Positions 1 through 8,326 of a DNA stretch of 64,000 nt are shown piece by piece; positions within the stretch are counted from its first letter, which is position 1, and every line of letters begins with the position of its first letter. The DNA is from Kiloniella spongiae (GTDB taxonomy: Bacteria > Pseudomonadota > Alphaproteobacteria > Kiloniellales > Kiloniellaceae), in NCBI RefSeq assembly GCF_001026905.1, contig NZ_LAQL01000015.1:1-64000 (forward strand), in the 5' to 3' direction. The notes under the pieces are model-generated. The model did not search any database. It saw only the letters and a list, made by a program, of their open reading frames with translations, and had not been told where the DNA came from. Made by a program: the position numbers and the translations under genes.

Positions 1-26
1 ATCCGGAGTGAGGTTTATTCTTCCTC

Positions 27-66
27 TTTTGCTTTTGCAAGCAAAAAAAGTAGAAATTTCTACTTT
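27..66 (-). terminator. Tandem hairpins, probable terminator of the helicase gene
   Basis: Two adjacent inverted repeats lie just beyond the stop of the minus-strand helicase gene. A perfect 20-bp palindrome occupies 47-66 (half-site AAAGTAGAAA). On the minus strand it is followed by a run of about seven T. A second hairpin at 27-46 has arms TTTTGCTT/AAGCAAAA and loop TTGC. The first hairpin plus T-run fits a Rho-independent terminator, although the stem is AT-rich. Confidence 0.6.
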
Positions 67-124
67 GAAATAAAATGAAGTACTTCGTCTCTATTTTTAC
101 CAACGAAGATAGTATGTTTTCAGG

Positions 125-2920
125 TTATTTTGGGGGTGTTGTAAAGAATTCTCTAACTTGGGAAACTGTGTCTGCCAATCCGATCTTTTGTATTGATACA
201 CCTTCAGGAAAGGCATTTTGGAGTCTTGTTGGCATCATGGGATCCAAAAGGACGAATATGCCACGATCATTTTCACGCCTGATGAGGCGCCCATATGCCT
301 GTTTTAGTTTTAATCTTGTCTGACTGTCATTGTACCTATTGCCGCCAAAGTGCTCTTTACGGGCACGGTGTTGAATGGTTGGTCGTGGCCAAGGAACGCG
401 ATCAAACACAATCAGGCGCAGCGAATCGCCGGGCACATCTACACCATCACGAACAGCATCTGTTCCGAGCAGTGATGAATTTCTTTCTGCTCTGAAAATA
501 TCGATGAGTGTTGATGTGTCTAGGTTATCGACGTGTTGGCTATAGAGCGTCAAGCCTGCGCGATCGAGTTCCGGGCCCATTTTTTGATGAACGGCTTTGA
601 GGCGGGATATGGCGGTGAAAAGCCCGAGTGCACCACCTTGTGAGGCCAGAAATAATTCACGATATGCGGCAGAAACTTGATCCATATCGTCTTTGCGAAC
701 ATCGTTGACGATAAAGACACGGGTCTGATTTATATAATCATAGGGGGATTTAAATCGGGCTCTCGTCGGTATGCCGGGAACGAAGGACGCACCACTACGT
801 CGTTCTGCGCCAATCCAATCGCCTTCTTCATTTCCGCTTCCCTCGGTCAGGGTTGCCGATGTTATGACAGTGCCGTGGGCCTGAGATAGTAACGTATTTG
901 CCAGCGGTTTTGTCGGATCAATCCAGTGTCTGTGTAGGCCGACGTCGAGATCTTTTCCGCCAGCACGTTCGACAGAAAGCCAATCGGTGAAGTCTTCTGG
1001 AATCTCTTCTTCCAATGCACTGAGCATGGCGATCCATGCTTGAACCTGATTGCTGCCACGCTGTTCCAGGCTTTTACAGGCGGCTTCGATTCTTCGGCGG
1101 GTGTCGCTGTCTAACTCGTCTGATTCATTATCAAGACGCTGTTCAAGGCGACGTCGCAGGTTTTTAATTGGCTCCAAAAGTTCTTCGAGGGCAGAGCGCA
1201 GTTCAATCGAAGATTCGATAAGGCCGGGAATGGTTGGTTTGGTCTCGGCTTCCAGGCTATAGGGAGAGTTTTCATGGTCTGTACGGGCATAAACCTGTTC
1301 TCTTAGACGGCAAAGAAACGTCTCCATCGGGCCAGTAGGAAGATTATCTTCCATACGGTTTACCCAGCCGTCACCCGTCAGATGTCTTGCAGCTTGCACG
1401 GTTTCGTTGACCAGATCACGGGTCCTGTCATCTGTAGCGATTAAATCTTCCAGTCGCTTTTTTAGGCCGCGAGCCCTACTTGCAGAACGGGTTGATCCCG
1501 TTTCCACACCGGAAATCCAACGGCGCAGTTCTTGGCTCTCCTGCGCTGTCAGGTGAGCAGAAAAAGCACTGTCTGCAGCATCAAACAGATGATGGCCTTC
1601 GTCGAAAACATAATGGCTGGGGAGGGAACCTTCATCCCGCCCGCCGCCCATGGCAGCTTGAATCATGACAAGGGCGTGGTTGGCGACAACGATATTTGCC
1701 CGTTTGGCTTTGCGAATATTGCGCTCGATATAACAGCGGCTGTAGTGAGGACAGCCTGAATAGATGCATTCCCCCCGTCGATCTGTAAGGCCTAGGGTTC
1801 TGTTTTTCCCAACTAAATCAGCCAACCAGCCGGGAAAATCGCCCCCGACCATATCACCATTTCTGCTGCGTGATGCCCACCTGACCATGAGACCGATGGC
1901 GATGGCATCATGCGGTTTGGTCATCAAAGCTTGAGAGGCTTCTTCGAGATTCAGAAGACAAAGATAGTTTTCGCGACCTTTACGGATAACCACGCGTTTT
2001 GATTTCTCGCGTCGTTCCGGGAAAAGTCTGTTCAGTTCGCTGTCTATTTGAGTTTGCAGATTTCGGGTAAAGGTGGATATCCAAATGGGTGCGCCATTTT
2101 TTTCTGACCAAAGACTCGCTGGTGCAATGTACCCCAAAGTTTTCCCAACACCAGTTCCGGCTTCAGCCAGGACAATGTTTGGTTCGCCGGAAACGTCTCT
2201 TGGTGCAAAAGCACCGGAAACAGCAGCGGAATAATCGACCTGTTGAGGGCGGACTTCTGCATCTTCGCCGAGCAGTTCAGAGAGACGACGTCTTGCCTCT
2301 TCTGGTTTAACTGATTGGTGTCTCGGCGGATCTTCCGGGGCATGGTCGCTCCATTCTTCAAGACGCTCCCAGACACGGACCCCACGACCAGGTTTTAAGG
2401 CAGGTGAATGTAAATCTTCTTCGTGCATCGCGGATAGAATTGCTGGACCCCAAAGCCAACCAGCCATCATCATCGTTCTGGCGATATCCGCAGCATAAGG
2501 ATCGTATTGTCTGCCTTTGGACGCCTGTTCACGTAAAAGAAGTTCGGATGTTTGGTGAAGAAGTATTGCTGCGGCTTCGATTGATGTGGGTTCCGGTGCG
2601 GCAATAAAGGCGGCGAGACCCCGTGGTGTGGGTGTGCAAGCTGCTGCGGGGCGGACAAAGGCGATTAGTTCAAGAACGTCATAGGCTGGGAAAGGGTCTA
2701 TTCCCAGTCTTTGTGCTGTAGATTTTGCATGACAAACCATTGGTGGTTCAAGAGTAACACGGCGTGCAGCCTCACTGTTGGGTAGTCTTTCGACTTCACC
2801 ATCGGGACTGATCCAGACAGAAAAACGTAATCCGGACAGCAGCAAGGGGGCCTTGGGCATCATAATCGCGTCAGCTTGGCTGATCGTGGTCTGTTTTGCT
2901 GTTGGGGTTTCCTGTGTCAT
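125..2920 (-). CDS. DinG/XPD-family ATP-dependent DNA helicase
   Basis: A 931-residue superfamily 2 helicase of the DinG/XPD iron-sulfur group, expected to unwind DNA 5'-3' during repair or replication-fork processing in the cytoplasm. Walker A (EAGTGVGKT) lies near residues 253-261 and the motif II box reads DEGHH near 443. Four cysteines between them, one in ENYLCLL and three in CIYSGCPHYSRC, match the spacing of the 4Fe-4S domain of this family. The C-terminal half carries helicase motif VI (QAYGRLIRR). An N-terminal segment of about 230 residues precedes the ATPase core; I do not recognise it as a known nuclease domain. The gene stands alone, divergent from lysK. Family assignment is firm; the specific cellular role is inferred. 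Confidence 0.9.
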   Translation of the reverse strand: MTQETPTAKQTTISQADAIMMPKAPLLLSGLRFSVWISPDGEVERLPNSEAARRVTLEPPMVCHAKSTAQRLGIDPFPAYDVLELIAFVRPAAACTPTPRGLAAFIAAPEPTSIEAAAILLHQTSELLLREQASKGRQYDPYAADIARTMMMAGWLWGPAILSAMHEEDLHSPALKPGRGVRVWERLEEWSDHAPEDPPRHQSVKPEEARRRLSELLGEDAEVRPQQVDYSAAVSGAFAPRDVSGEPNIVLAEAGTGVGKTLGYIAPASLWSEKNGAPIWISTFTRNLQTQIDSELNRLFPERREKSKRVVIRKGRENYLCLLNLEEASQALMTKPHDAIAIGLMVRWASRSRNGDMVGGDFPGWLADLVGKNRTLGLTDRRGECIYSGCPHYSRCYIERNIRKAKRANIVVANHALVMIQAAMGGGRDEGSLPSHYVFDEGHHLFDAADSAFSAHLTAQESQELRRWISGVETGSTRSASRARGLKKRLEDLIATDDRTRDLVNETVQAARHLTGDGWVNRMEDNLPTGPMETFLCRLREQVYARTDHENSPYSLEAETKPTIPGLIESSIELRSALEELLEPIKNLRRRLEQRLDNESDELDSDTRRRIEAACKSLEQRGSNQVQAWIAMLSALEEEIPEDFTDWLSVERAGGKDLDVGLHRHWIDPTKPLANTLLSQAHGTVITSATLTEGSGNEEGDWIGAERRSGASFVPGIPTRARFKSPYDYINQTRVFIVNDVRKDDMDQVSAAYRELFLASQGGALGLFTAISRLKAVHQKMGPELDRAGLTLYSQHVDNLDTSTLIDIFRAERNSSLLGTDAVRDGVDVPGDSLRLIVFDRVPWPRPTIQHRARKEHFGGNRYNDSQTRLKLKQAYGRLIRRENDRGIFVLLDPMMPTRLQNAFPEGVSIQKIGLADTVSQVREFFTTPPK

Positions 2921-3347
2921 ATCTTGAACGTCATGGTTTTGGTGTTATATCTCGTCTTTTGGATTTGGTTTTTTGTCTTTTATGGCCTTATGCTCTACCT
3001 AAATTTTGTCAGACGAATTTCGTTGGCTCCAGAGGGCTTTCGTAGTCTTCTTATAAAAGCGGGGGCCAATAATGGCTATTGAAAAAGAACAAGCGGCGAA
3101 CATTTGTTGTGATTTATGAAATATCAGGCTCTGTTATGGCTTTTATGATTGCATGACTTAACCCTTGCTGGTTGTTGTTTCATCGTTCGTGTCGGCGATC
3201 TTCATGCTTTGAGTAAAAATTAAGTCAAACGACTATAGTTGACGTCGGGCTTTCCTGCGCCTAATTTCCCCATCACTGATCTGTTGTTGCATAGAGTCAG
3301 AATTAACTTTCATTGAATTAACATTACACCCTTGAGGGATTGAAACC
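2921..3347. other. 427-bp intergenic region between divergent helicase and lysK
   Basis: The region separates two divergent genes, so it should hold both promoters. The lysK side carries a good sigma-70 candidate, listed separately. A Phe/Leu/Trp-rich plus-strand reading frame at its left edge overlaps the helicase start and has no recognisable ribosome site, so I do not call it. No tRNA or riboswitch fold was seen. Confidence 0.6.
3239..3267 (+). promoter_or_regulatory. Candidate sigma-70 promoter of lysK
   Basis: TTGACG at 3239-3244 and TAATTT at 3262-3267 are separated by 17 bp, close to the housekeeping consensus. The predicted transcript would have a leader of about 75 nt before the lysK start codon. 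This is a pattern match only. Confidence 0.5.
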
Positions 3348-4931
3348 ATGTCTAACCACCAGGAACTCGCTATGCAGGCAAAAGCATGGCCGTTTGAAGA
3401 AGCGCGCAAAGTATTGGCTCGTATCGGTGGGAAGACGCCCGAGAAGGGGTACGTGCTGTTCCAGACAGGCTATGGCCCATCAGGGTTGCCGCACATCGGC
3501 ACTTTTGGTGAAGTCGCCCGTACGACAATGGTGCGTAATGCTTTTGAGCAGCTATGCGATATTCCAACCAAACTTTTCTGTTTCTCTGACGATCTCGACG
3601 GGTTCCGCAAAGTACCGGATAATTTACCAAACAAAGAGATGCTGGCTGCAAACATAGGGCAACCCCTATCAAAGGTGCCAGATCCTTTTGAGGAGCATGA
3701 AAGCCTTGGACATCATAATAATGCACGTCTGAGACAGTTCCTGGACAGCTTTGGTTTCCAGTATGATTTCCTGTCCGCCACAGAGATATATAAGTCAGGC
3801 CAATTCGATAAGGCCTTATTGGAAATCCTAGCCAACTACGGCAAGATCATGGATGTGATGTTGCCGACACTGGGTAAGGAGCGTCAAGCGACTTACAGTC
3901 CTTTCATGCCGATTTGCCCTAAGACAGGGAAAGTACTTCAGGTGCCTGTTGAAGAAACCAATGTGGATGCAGGAACAATTTCTTTCCGTGATGAAGATGG
4001 GAATCTGGTAGAGGTTCCTGTAACGGGTGGACATTGCAAACTTCAGTGGAAACCAGACTGGGCAATGCGTCAATATGCGCTGGATGTTGATTATGAAATG
4101 TCAGGTAAAGATCTGATTGATTCGGTCAAGTTGGGTAAGAAGATCCAGAAAGTTCTGGGATACAAAGGACCTGAGACTTTTACCTACGAGCTTTTCCTGG
4201 ATGAGCAGGGGCAAAAAATCTCTAAATCAAAAGGCAACGGCCTTTCCATGGAAGAGTGGCTGACATATGCGCCACAAGAAAGCTTGGCTTTGTTTATGTA
4301 TAACAAGCCAAGGACCGCTAAGAAGCTTTACTTTGATGTAATCCCCCGGACTGTCGATGACTACATCACTTTTAAAGGAAAAGTCGGGGAGCAGGATGAA
4401 AGCAAGCTTTTTGAAAACCCTGCTTGGCATATCCACACAGGGAACGTGCCTTCTGAGCAGACATCACTTTCGTTTGGCATTTTGTTGAATCTTGCAAGTG
4501 TTTGTAATGCGAATGATGCAGATCGCCTGTGGGGCTTTATCAAGCAATACGCGCCGGAAGCTTCGCCTGAAAGTACGCCTTTCCTTGATAAGCTGGTAGG
4601 TTTCGCCGTTCGCTATTATCAGGATTTTGTTAAACCAAAGCTTCAGTATCGCGGACCAGAAGGTAAAGAAGTCAAGGCGCTGGAAGATCTTCTATCTGTC
4701 TTGAAGGGGCTGCCAGCGGGAACAAGTGCAGAGGATATTCAGACCGAAGTTTATACCATTGGTAAAAAATACGAGTTCGATAATCTGCGCGATTGGTTCA
4801 AGTGTTTATACGAAGTCTTGCTTGGTCAATCCCAAGGTCCTCGGATGGGAACATTCTTTGCGCTTTATGGTTTGGGTGAGAGTATCAAGTTGGTTGAGCG
4901 AGCTTTGGCTGGAGAAGATCTGTCAGTATAA
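3348..4931 (+). CDS. lysK: Lysyl-tRNA synthetase, class I
   Basis: Charges tRNA-Lys with lysine in the cytoplasm. The 527-residue product is the class I form of LysRS, typical of archaea and alphaproteobacteria and unrelated in fold to the class II LysS of enterics. The class I signatures are clear: PHIG near residues 48-51 (HIGH box) and KISKSKG near 289-295 (KMSKS box). The C-terminal third is helical, as expected for the anticodon-binding domain. The start is supported by GAGGG upstream of ATG. It is monocistronic, with its own promoter candidate and a strong terminator. No second LysRS is visible in the window. Confidence 0.96.
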   Translation: MSNHQELAMQAKAWPFEEARKVLARIGGKTPEKGYVLFQTGYGPSGLPHIGTFGEVARTTMVRNAFEQLCDIPTKLFCFSDDLDGFRKVPDNLPNKEMLAANIGQPLSKVPDPFEEHESLGHHNNARLRQFLDSFGFQYDFLSATEIYKSGQFDKALLEILANYGKIMDVMLPTLGKERQATYSPFMPICPKTGKVLQVPVEETNVDAGTISFRDEDGNLVEVPVTGGHCKLQWKPDWAMRQYALDVDYEMSGKDLIDSVKLGKKIQKVLGYKGPETFTYELFLDEQGQKISKSKGNGLSMEEWLTYAPQESLALFMYNKPRTAKKLYFDVIPRTVDDYITFKGKVGEQDESKLFENPAWHIHTGNVPSEQTSLSFGILLNLASVCNANDADRLWGFIKQYAPEASPESTPFLDKLVGFAVRYYQDFVKPKLQYRGPEGKEVKALEDLLSVLKGLPAGTSAEDIQTEVYTIGKKYEFDNLRDWFKCLYEVLLGQSQGPRMGTFFALYGLGESIKLVERALAGEDLSV

Positions 4932-4952
4932 ACTTTTTAAAGCACAAACTAG

Positions 4953-4982
4953 AAAGCCCGGATTTTGATCCGGGCTTTTTTG
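4953..4982 (+). terminator. Rho-independent terminator of lysK
   Basis: Ten-bp arms AAAGCCCGGA/TCCGGGCTTT enclose a 6-nt loop and run into six T, about 22 nt after the lysK stop. Confidence 0.92.
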
Positions 4983-5023
4983 TCTCAAATAAGTTTGCTT
5001 CCAGAAAAATGCGGCTTTGGGTG

Positions 5024-5452
5024 CTATCCCGCTTTAACTTTAAAGTTAGCGGTTAATTCTTCTGTACATTTGTTGCAAACCCAATCAGATCCCTTTGGTG
5101 GTTTGGGATGATCTTTGTTATTTAATTTTTTAGCTCCGCCGAAGTCATGGAAATTTTTACAGGTTTTTTGAAAGCAGGCTTCTAGCGAGTTCGCATAGCT
5201 GTATTTGAAGGCGTTGATCTGGTTCTTGCCAGTTAACTTGTCCATTAACCCGCCTTGTCCGACGCGTTTTTTGAGGCAGTGAAGCAACGTTTCCTGAACA
5301 GTTTTTTCGGCATAGCCTACATACAGGACTTCAAAACTTCGGTCCGAGCCAAGATGTCCAAGTGCAAAGGAACCGGGCATTGGTTGGATTATTTCTTTGA
5401 GAATAATTTTCTCATCCAGTTTATGGGGACCATCCATGTCCAGTTTAGCCAT
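5024..5452 (-). CDS. Small GIY-YIG-like protein with C-terminal CxxC
   Basis: A 142-residue protein of uncertain function. Residues 28-46 contain a G-x-F-x-LG stretch followed by LYVGYAE, which resembles the G-Y...YVG core of GIY-YIG nuclease-like domains, although the usual catalytic Arg after YVG is absent. The second half has FKYSYANSLEACF, NFHDFG, HPKPP and a terminal VCNKC pair. As far as I recall, such blocks recur together in bacterial hypothetical proteins. The cysteines and histidines may bind a metal. It lies convergent to lysK and on the same strand as the S24-type regulator upstream. The fold assignment is inference from motif pattern, and nuclease activity should not be assumed. 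Confidence 0.6.
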   Translation of the reverse strand: MAKLDMDGPHKLDEKIILKEIIQPMPGSFALGHLGSDRSFEVLYVGYAEKTVQETLLHCLKKRVGQGGLMDKLTGKNQINAFKYSYANSLEACFQKTCKNFHDFGGAKKLNNKDHPKPPKGSDWVCNKCTEELTANFKVKAG

Positions 5453-5611
5453 ACTGCGTGCCTCTAAATTGTGTTAATTTTTACGCTTTAAGCGATAAAT
5501 AAGGACATCGCTCGTTACTATAATATGACGCTAAAGCCTTTAAAAAAGGTAAAAATTACGATTGTTGTTTGGTTAAATACAGGTGTTTAAAATCGTTTGG
5601 CGCAATCAATT

Positions 5612-6244
5612 TTATTGACTTGCCCAAAGAATGCGTGCAATCCAGATAATATCTTGCGTCATGATCGTTGTGTTCTGGTGTGAGGCAGCCAGGCCCTTTA
5701 GTTCTGCCTTCAACGGACTGTTTCTGACAAGTTCTTTGATCAAGATTTCATGATTAATCGTCATAAGCGCAATTCGATCACCCCGTCTTAGGTCTGCGTT
5801 TGGAGAAACGATCAATAGGTCACCGTTATTGTAAACAGGTTGATAACTATTACCCGTAATTTCCAGGCCAAAAGCATTTATATCATCTACACGGGCGAAA
5901 AGAGCCTCGTCCCATGTTTCTCCTACTGGATGACCGTTATGGTCAAACTGCCCTATTGAAGAGGCTTGAAGTAAATCCTGAACTGGAATCTTTTTGGCTA
6001 ATAATCCCGCGCTCTCTTCGCCCACGAGATTAACAAATTCAGCCAGTGTTGAATCGGTTGCGGCAAGAATTTTTGCGATAGATTCTGTACTGGGCCATCG
6101 TTGTTTATTCTTTTGAGTTATACGTTTGCTTTTATTGAAAGTTGTCGGATCCAAGCCAGCTTTTCGTGCCAGACCAGATGGCGATAGCGAATTTTGTGCG
6201 GCTAAGCTATCGATGGCTCGCCATATATCTTCATGTTTAAGCAT
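5612..6244 (-). CDS. LexA/CI-like repressor, HTH plus S24 peptidase domain
   Basis: A 210-residue regulator with a lambda-CI/LexA layout. An N-terminal helix-turn-helix of about 60 residues contains SPSGLARKAGLDPTTFNKSK. The C-terminal S24 domain spans about 115-205. The candidate catalytic serine lies in GNSYQPVYNNGDLLIV near residue 135, where the common GDSM motif has Tyr in place of Met. The candidate lysine lies in EILIKEL near 170. Members of this family repress promoters and often self-cleave on RecA activation. The start has AGGTGACC upstream. No phage genes or SOS operon lie beside it, so its target is unknown; it may be a domesticated repressor of stress genes. Confidence 0.85.
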   Translation of the reverse strand: MLKHEDIWRAIDSLAAQNSLSPSGLARKAGLDPTTFNKSKRITQKNKQRWPSTESIAKILAATDSTLAEFVNLVGEESAGLLAKKIPVQDLLQASSIGQFDHNGHPVGETWDEALFARVDDINAFGLEITGNSYQPVYNNGDLLIVSPNADLRRGDRIALMTINHEILIKELVRNSPLKAELKGLAASHQNTTIMTQDIIWIARILWASQ

Positions 6245-6421
6245 TGTACGGTCACCTGTTTAGTTGTTGTTATGCAACGTGACTCCAGTACTCTATGGGA
6301 ATTATACCTCAATTTTGCAAAGAATAGGATCAAAAACTTATATTTGACACTCATTGGTTTTGATTTGGGCGTCGCTTAATTGAAACGTGACTGTAAGCAT
6401 TTGTTACAGTAGATATTCATT

Positions 6422-7120
6422 ATGGCTCAAAAGAAAGTAAACATACGTTCTGGCAAGAGAGCGCCTTGTAAATCTTCCATGGAGAAAAAAGGGAGAGGAG
6501 GGGCGCGTGTTAAAAAGAATGAAAATCTCAAACCTAACTCCTCTCGATCTACTTTTGATCAGCCAACTCCCATGTATATTGCTTTGTACAAGCCATACGA
6601 TGTTCTGAGCCAGTTTACAGGTGAAGCGGGGCAGCGAACACTTCGGGAAGTTGATTTGCCACGTGGTGTTTATGCTGCGGGACGTTTAGATAGAGACAGT
6701 GAAGGCTTGTTGTTCTTAAGTAACGATGGCCCCTTTATTGACCGCCTGATTCATCCCAAAAATGGTCATCCACGCAGCTATCTTGTACAGGTGGAAAATA
6801 CCCCGAACGAAGAGGCTTTGTCGCAATTAAGAAGTGGTGTGCTAATTAAAGGGTATAAAACAAAGCCCTGTCAGGTGGAGTTATTGAAATTTGAACCAAA
6901 GCTACCGCCCAGAACACCGCCTATTCGAGAGCGAAAGAATATACCGACCGCCTGGATACGTATTTCTTTGACTGAAGGCAAAAATCGTCAGGTTAGACGA
7001 ATGACAGCTGCAGTTGGCTTTCCGACATTACGATTGGTCCGTGAATCAATTGGTAATCTGATGCTTGGAAATTTACAGCCAGGTGAATGGAAAGCTGTTT
7101 CGCCAAGCGAAATTTTATGA
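6422..7120 (+). CDS. rluE: 23S rRNA pseudouridine synthase, RluE-like
   Basis: Predicted to isomerise uridine to pseudouridine in 23S rRNA; E. coli RluE modifies U2457 in the peptidyl-transferase region. The catalytic block GRLDRDSEGLLFLSNDG carries the family Asp (GRLD). The RsuA/RluE ending KNRQVRRMTAAVGFPTLRLVR is present. There is no S4 domain, which favours RluE over RsuA or RluB. The first 50 residues are an unusual Lys/Arg/Gly/Ser-rich tail before the conserved core begins at MYIALYKPYDV (about 6571), so the true start could be internal. A basic tail would suit rRNA binding. Specificity for U2457 is inferred from subfamily resemblance. Confidence 0.88.
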   Translation: MAQKKVNIRSGKRAPCKSSMEKKGRGGARVKKNENLKPNSSRSTFDQPTPMYIALYKPYDVLSQFTGEAGQRTLREVDLPRGVYAAGRLDRDSEGLLFLSNDGPFIDRLIHPKNGHPRSYLVQVENTPNEEALSQLRSGVLIKGYKTKPCQVELLKFEPKLPPRTPPIRERKNIPTAWIRISLTEGKNRQVRRMTAAVGFPTLRLVRESIGNLMLGNLQPGEWKAVSPSEIL

Positions 7121-7200
7121 CGAGGATTGGCAGCATATACCGTTAGGGTATATCTATTTTCTGCCTTGTTGATGTTGTTATTTAAATGTTGGAAAAAAGA

Positions 7201-7228
7201 AATGGCGGGAAGTTACCTTCCCGCCATT
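7201..7228 (-). terminator. Perfect hairpin, terminator of the 69-residue gene
   Basis: Twelve-bp perfect arms AATGGCGGGAAG/CTTCCCGCCATT enclose loop TTAC. On the minus strand the stem is followed by a T-rich tail, so it should terminate the small minus-strand gene at 7292-7501. On the plus strand there is no T-run, but it may still slow transcription coming from rluE. Confidence 0.8.
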
Positions 7229-7291
7229 AGGCTGTCTTATACAGGCTAAAGACAGTCCTTAGCGACTTAGATGATTGAGAACGTGAGGGGG

Positions 7292-7501
7292 TTACTGTTC
7301 TGCCTCAATCATAGAAACGAAGAGTTGCCGAATATTTTCTTCGCCTAAGTCGTTTTGTGGCGATCCTACATTGAAAATCGCTGTTTTTGGAGAAGTCGAA
7401 ATCATTGACTGATTTGATTGTCCCATGGCTGATACGGCGTCTAGAGCAGTTGCCAGTGCTCTACTGCCGATGGTGCTCGCTGTCATGTTTTGGTAAGCCA
7501 T
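7292..7501 (-). CDS. Small orphan protein, 69 residues
   Basis: I do not recognise this protein. It is supported as a gene because an AAGGAG ribosome site sits 6-7 nt before the ATG at 7501 and a strong hairpin terminator follows the stop. The sequence is rich in Ala, Ser, Met and Gln (ATALDAVSAMGQSNQSM) and contains no cysteine, no membrane segment and no obvious signal peptide. A slightly longer frame begins at 7537 but lacks a ribosome site. The gene has its own long upstream region, so it is probably independently regulated. Small Ala/Gln-rich proteins of this size can be secreted, structural or R-body-like subunits, but nothing here decides among these. Confidence 0.6.
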   Translation of the reverse strand: MAYQNMTASTIGSRALATALDAVSAMGQSNQSMISTSPKTAIFNVGSPQNDLGEENIRQLFVSMIEAEQ

Positions 7502-7920
7502 GGTTTTCTCCTTTATACTAGGTTGTCTAGCTCGCAATAGACTTCCTGATAAGATGTATTGCAGGGAGCGTGCCAGTTTGTTTTGTTATTGCGATTTTGA
7601 AATTTACTTTGTTCTAACCTATTGATTCAAATCGGAATAAAAATATTAATGATGAAGCTTTTTAAATGTAATTCTGAGGATGTCTCGTGGAAACTAAGGG
7701 TTTCTGCGGGTTGCGAGTTCTTTTGATAGTTTTTCTGCGGATTGATGCGACTTAAGATTGATTAGAATCCTTTGTAAACTGCGGGTTTAAGCTTGAGTAG
7801 AATGAAATTATAAGTTGTTATCATATTTGAGATGTTGCATTTTGCGGCATTTGGTGTGAATTGTTTTTGCAAAATGCAATGCTATTCGCAATTAAATGAT
7901 TGGATTGAGAAGATAGTGTC
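7502..7920. other. 419-bp AT-rich divergent intergenic region
   Basis: Non-coding stretch between the orphan small gene (minus) and the DUF952 gene (plus). It holds three short related repeats, CTGCGGGTT near 7708 and 7778 and CTGCGGATT near 7735, and an 11-bp inverted repeat close to the DUF952 start (listed separately). No reading frame here looks real. The length and repeats suggest regulation of one or both flanking genes. Confidence 0.5.
7835..7879. promoter_or_regulatory. Inverted repeat upstream of the DUF952 gene
   Basis: Perfect 11-bp arms TTGCATTTTGC (7835-7845) and GCAAAATGCAA (7869-7879) are separated by 23 nt and end about 41 nt before the start codon. The position suits a dimeric regulator site or an mRNA leader hairpin. 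The binding factor is unknown. Confidence 0.5.
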
Positions 7921-8274
7921 ATGACTGAACGATATATATATCACGTCTGTAAGCTTGAGGAATGGGACGAGGCACAAGAGTTGGGAAGGTATTCTGGATC
8001 TTCACAAGATAAAGCAGATGGTTTTATTCATTTTTCCGGGCGCGGCCAGGTTCATGGTTCCGTGGCGAAACATCGGGCTGGTCAGGATGGCCTTGTTTTG
8101 CTGGAAGTTGATTCAACACTACTAGGTGAAACCTTGAAGTGGGAACCTTCCCGAGGTGGGGTGCTCTTTCCTCATTTATATGGCGATTTGTCATTAACTG
8201 CTGTTACTAGAACCGCAACGTTAAACCTTACTGATGAGGGGGCACATGATTTCCCCAGCTGGTTGTCCGAATAA
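7921..8274 (+). CDS. DUF952 family protein
   Basis: A 117-residue protein of the DUF952 family, whose members are small cytoplasmic proteins related in fold to ADP-ribosyl-transferase-like domains; their substrate is not established. Family features visible are the opening YHVCKLEEWDEA, the GFIHFSGRGQV block near residues 37-47, the WEPSRGGVLFPHLYGDL block near 76-90 and a final segment of small hydrophobic strands. It has a dedicated upstream inverted repeat and is followed by a structured 130-bp gap before pyrD, so cotranscription with pyrD is possible but not certain. The product name is safe; the activity is unknown. Confidence 0.85.
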   Translation: MTERYIYHVCKLEEWDEAQELGRYSGSSQDKADGFIHFSGRGQVHGSVAKHRAGQDGLVLLEVDSTLLGETLKWEPSRGGVLFPHLYGDLSLTAVTRTATLNLTDEGAHDFPSWLSE

Positions 8275-8326
8275 TCCTACTGTGGTGATGAATTCATTAT
8301 CAATGGCAGTATAAGGCTTTATGACA

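Noticed and set aside
2876-3082. Hydrophobic plus-strand frame in the helicase-lysK spacer
   Set aside because: It overlaps the start of the helicase gene and lacks a ribosome site. The Phe/Leu/Trp richness reflects T-rich intergenic DNA.
7292-7501. R-body (RebB-like) subunit assignment for the small orphan protein
   Set aside because: Only size and Ala/Gln content agree. The typical VTQTN and AMAMG blocks are missing.
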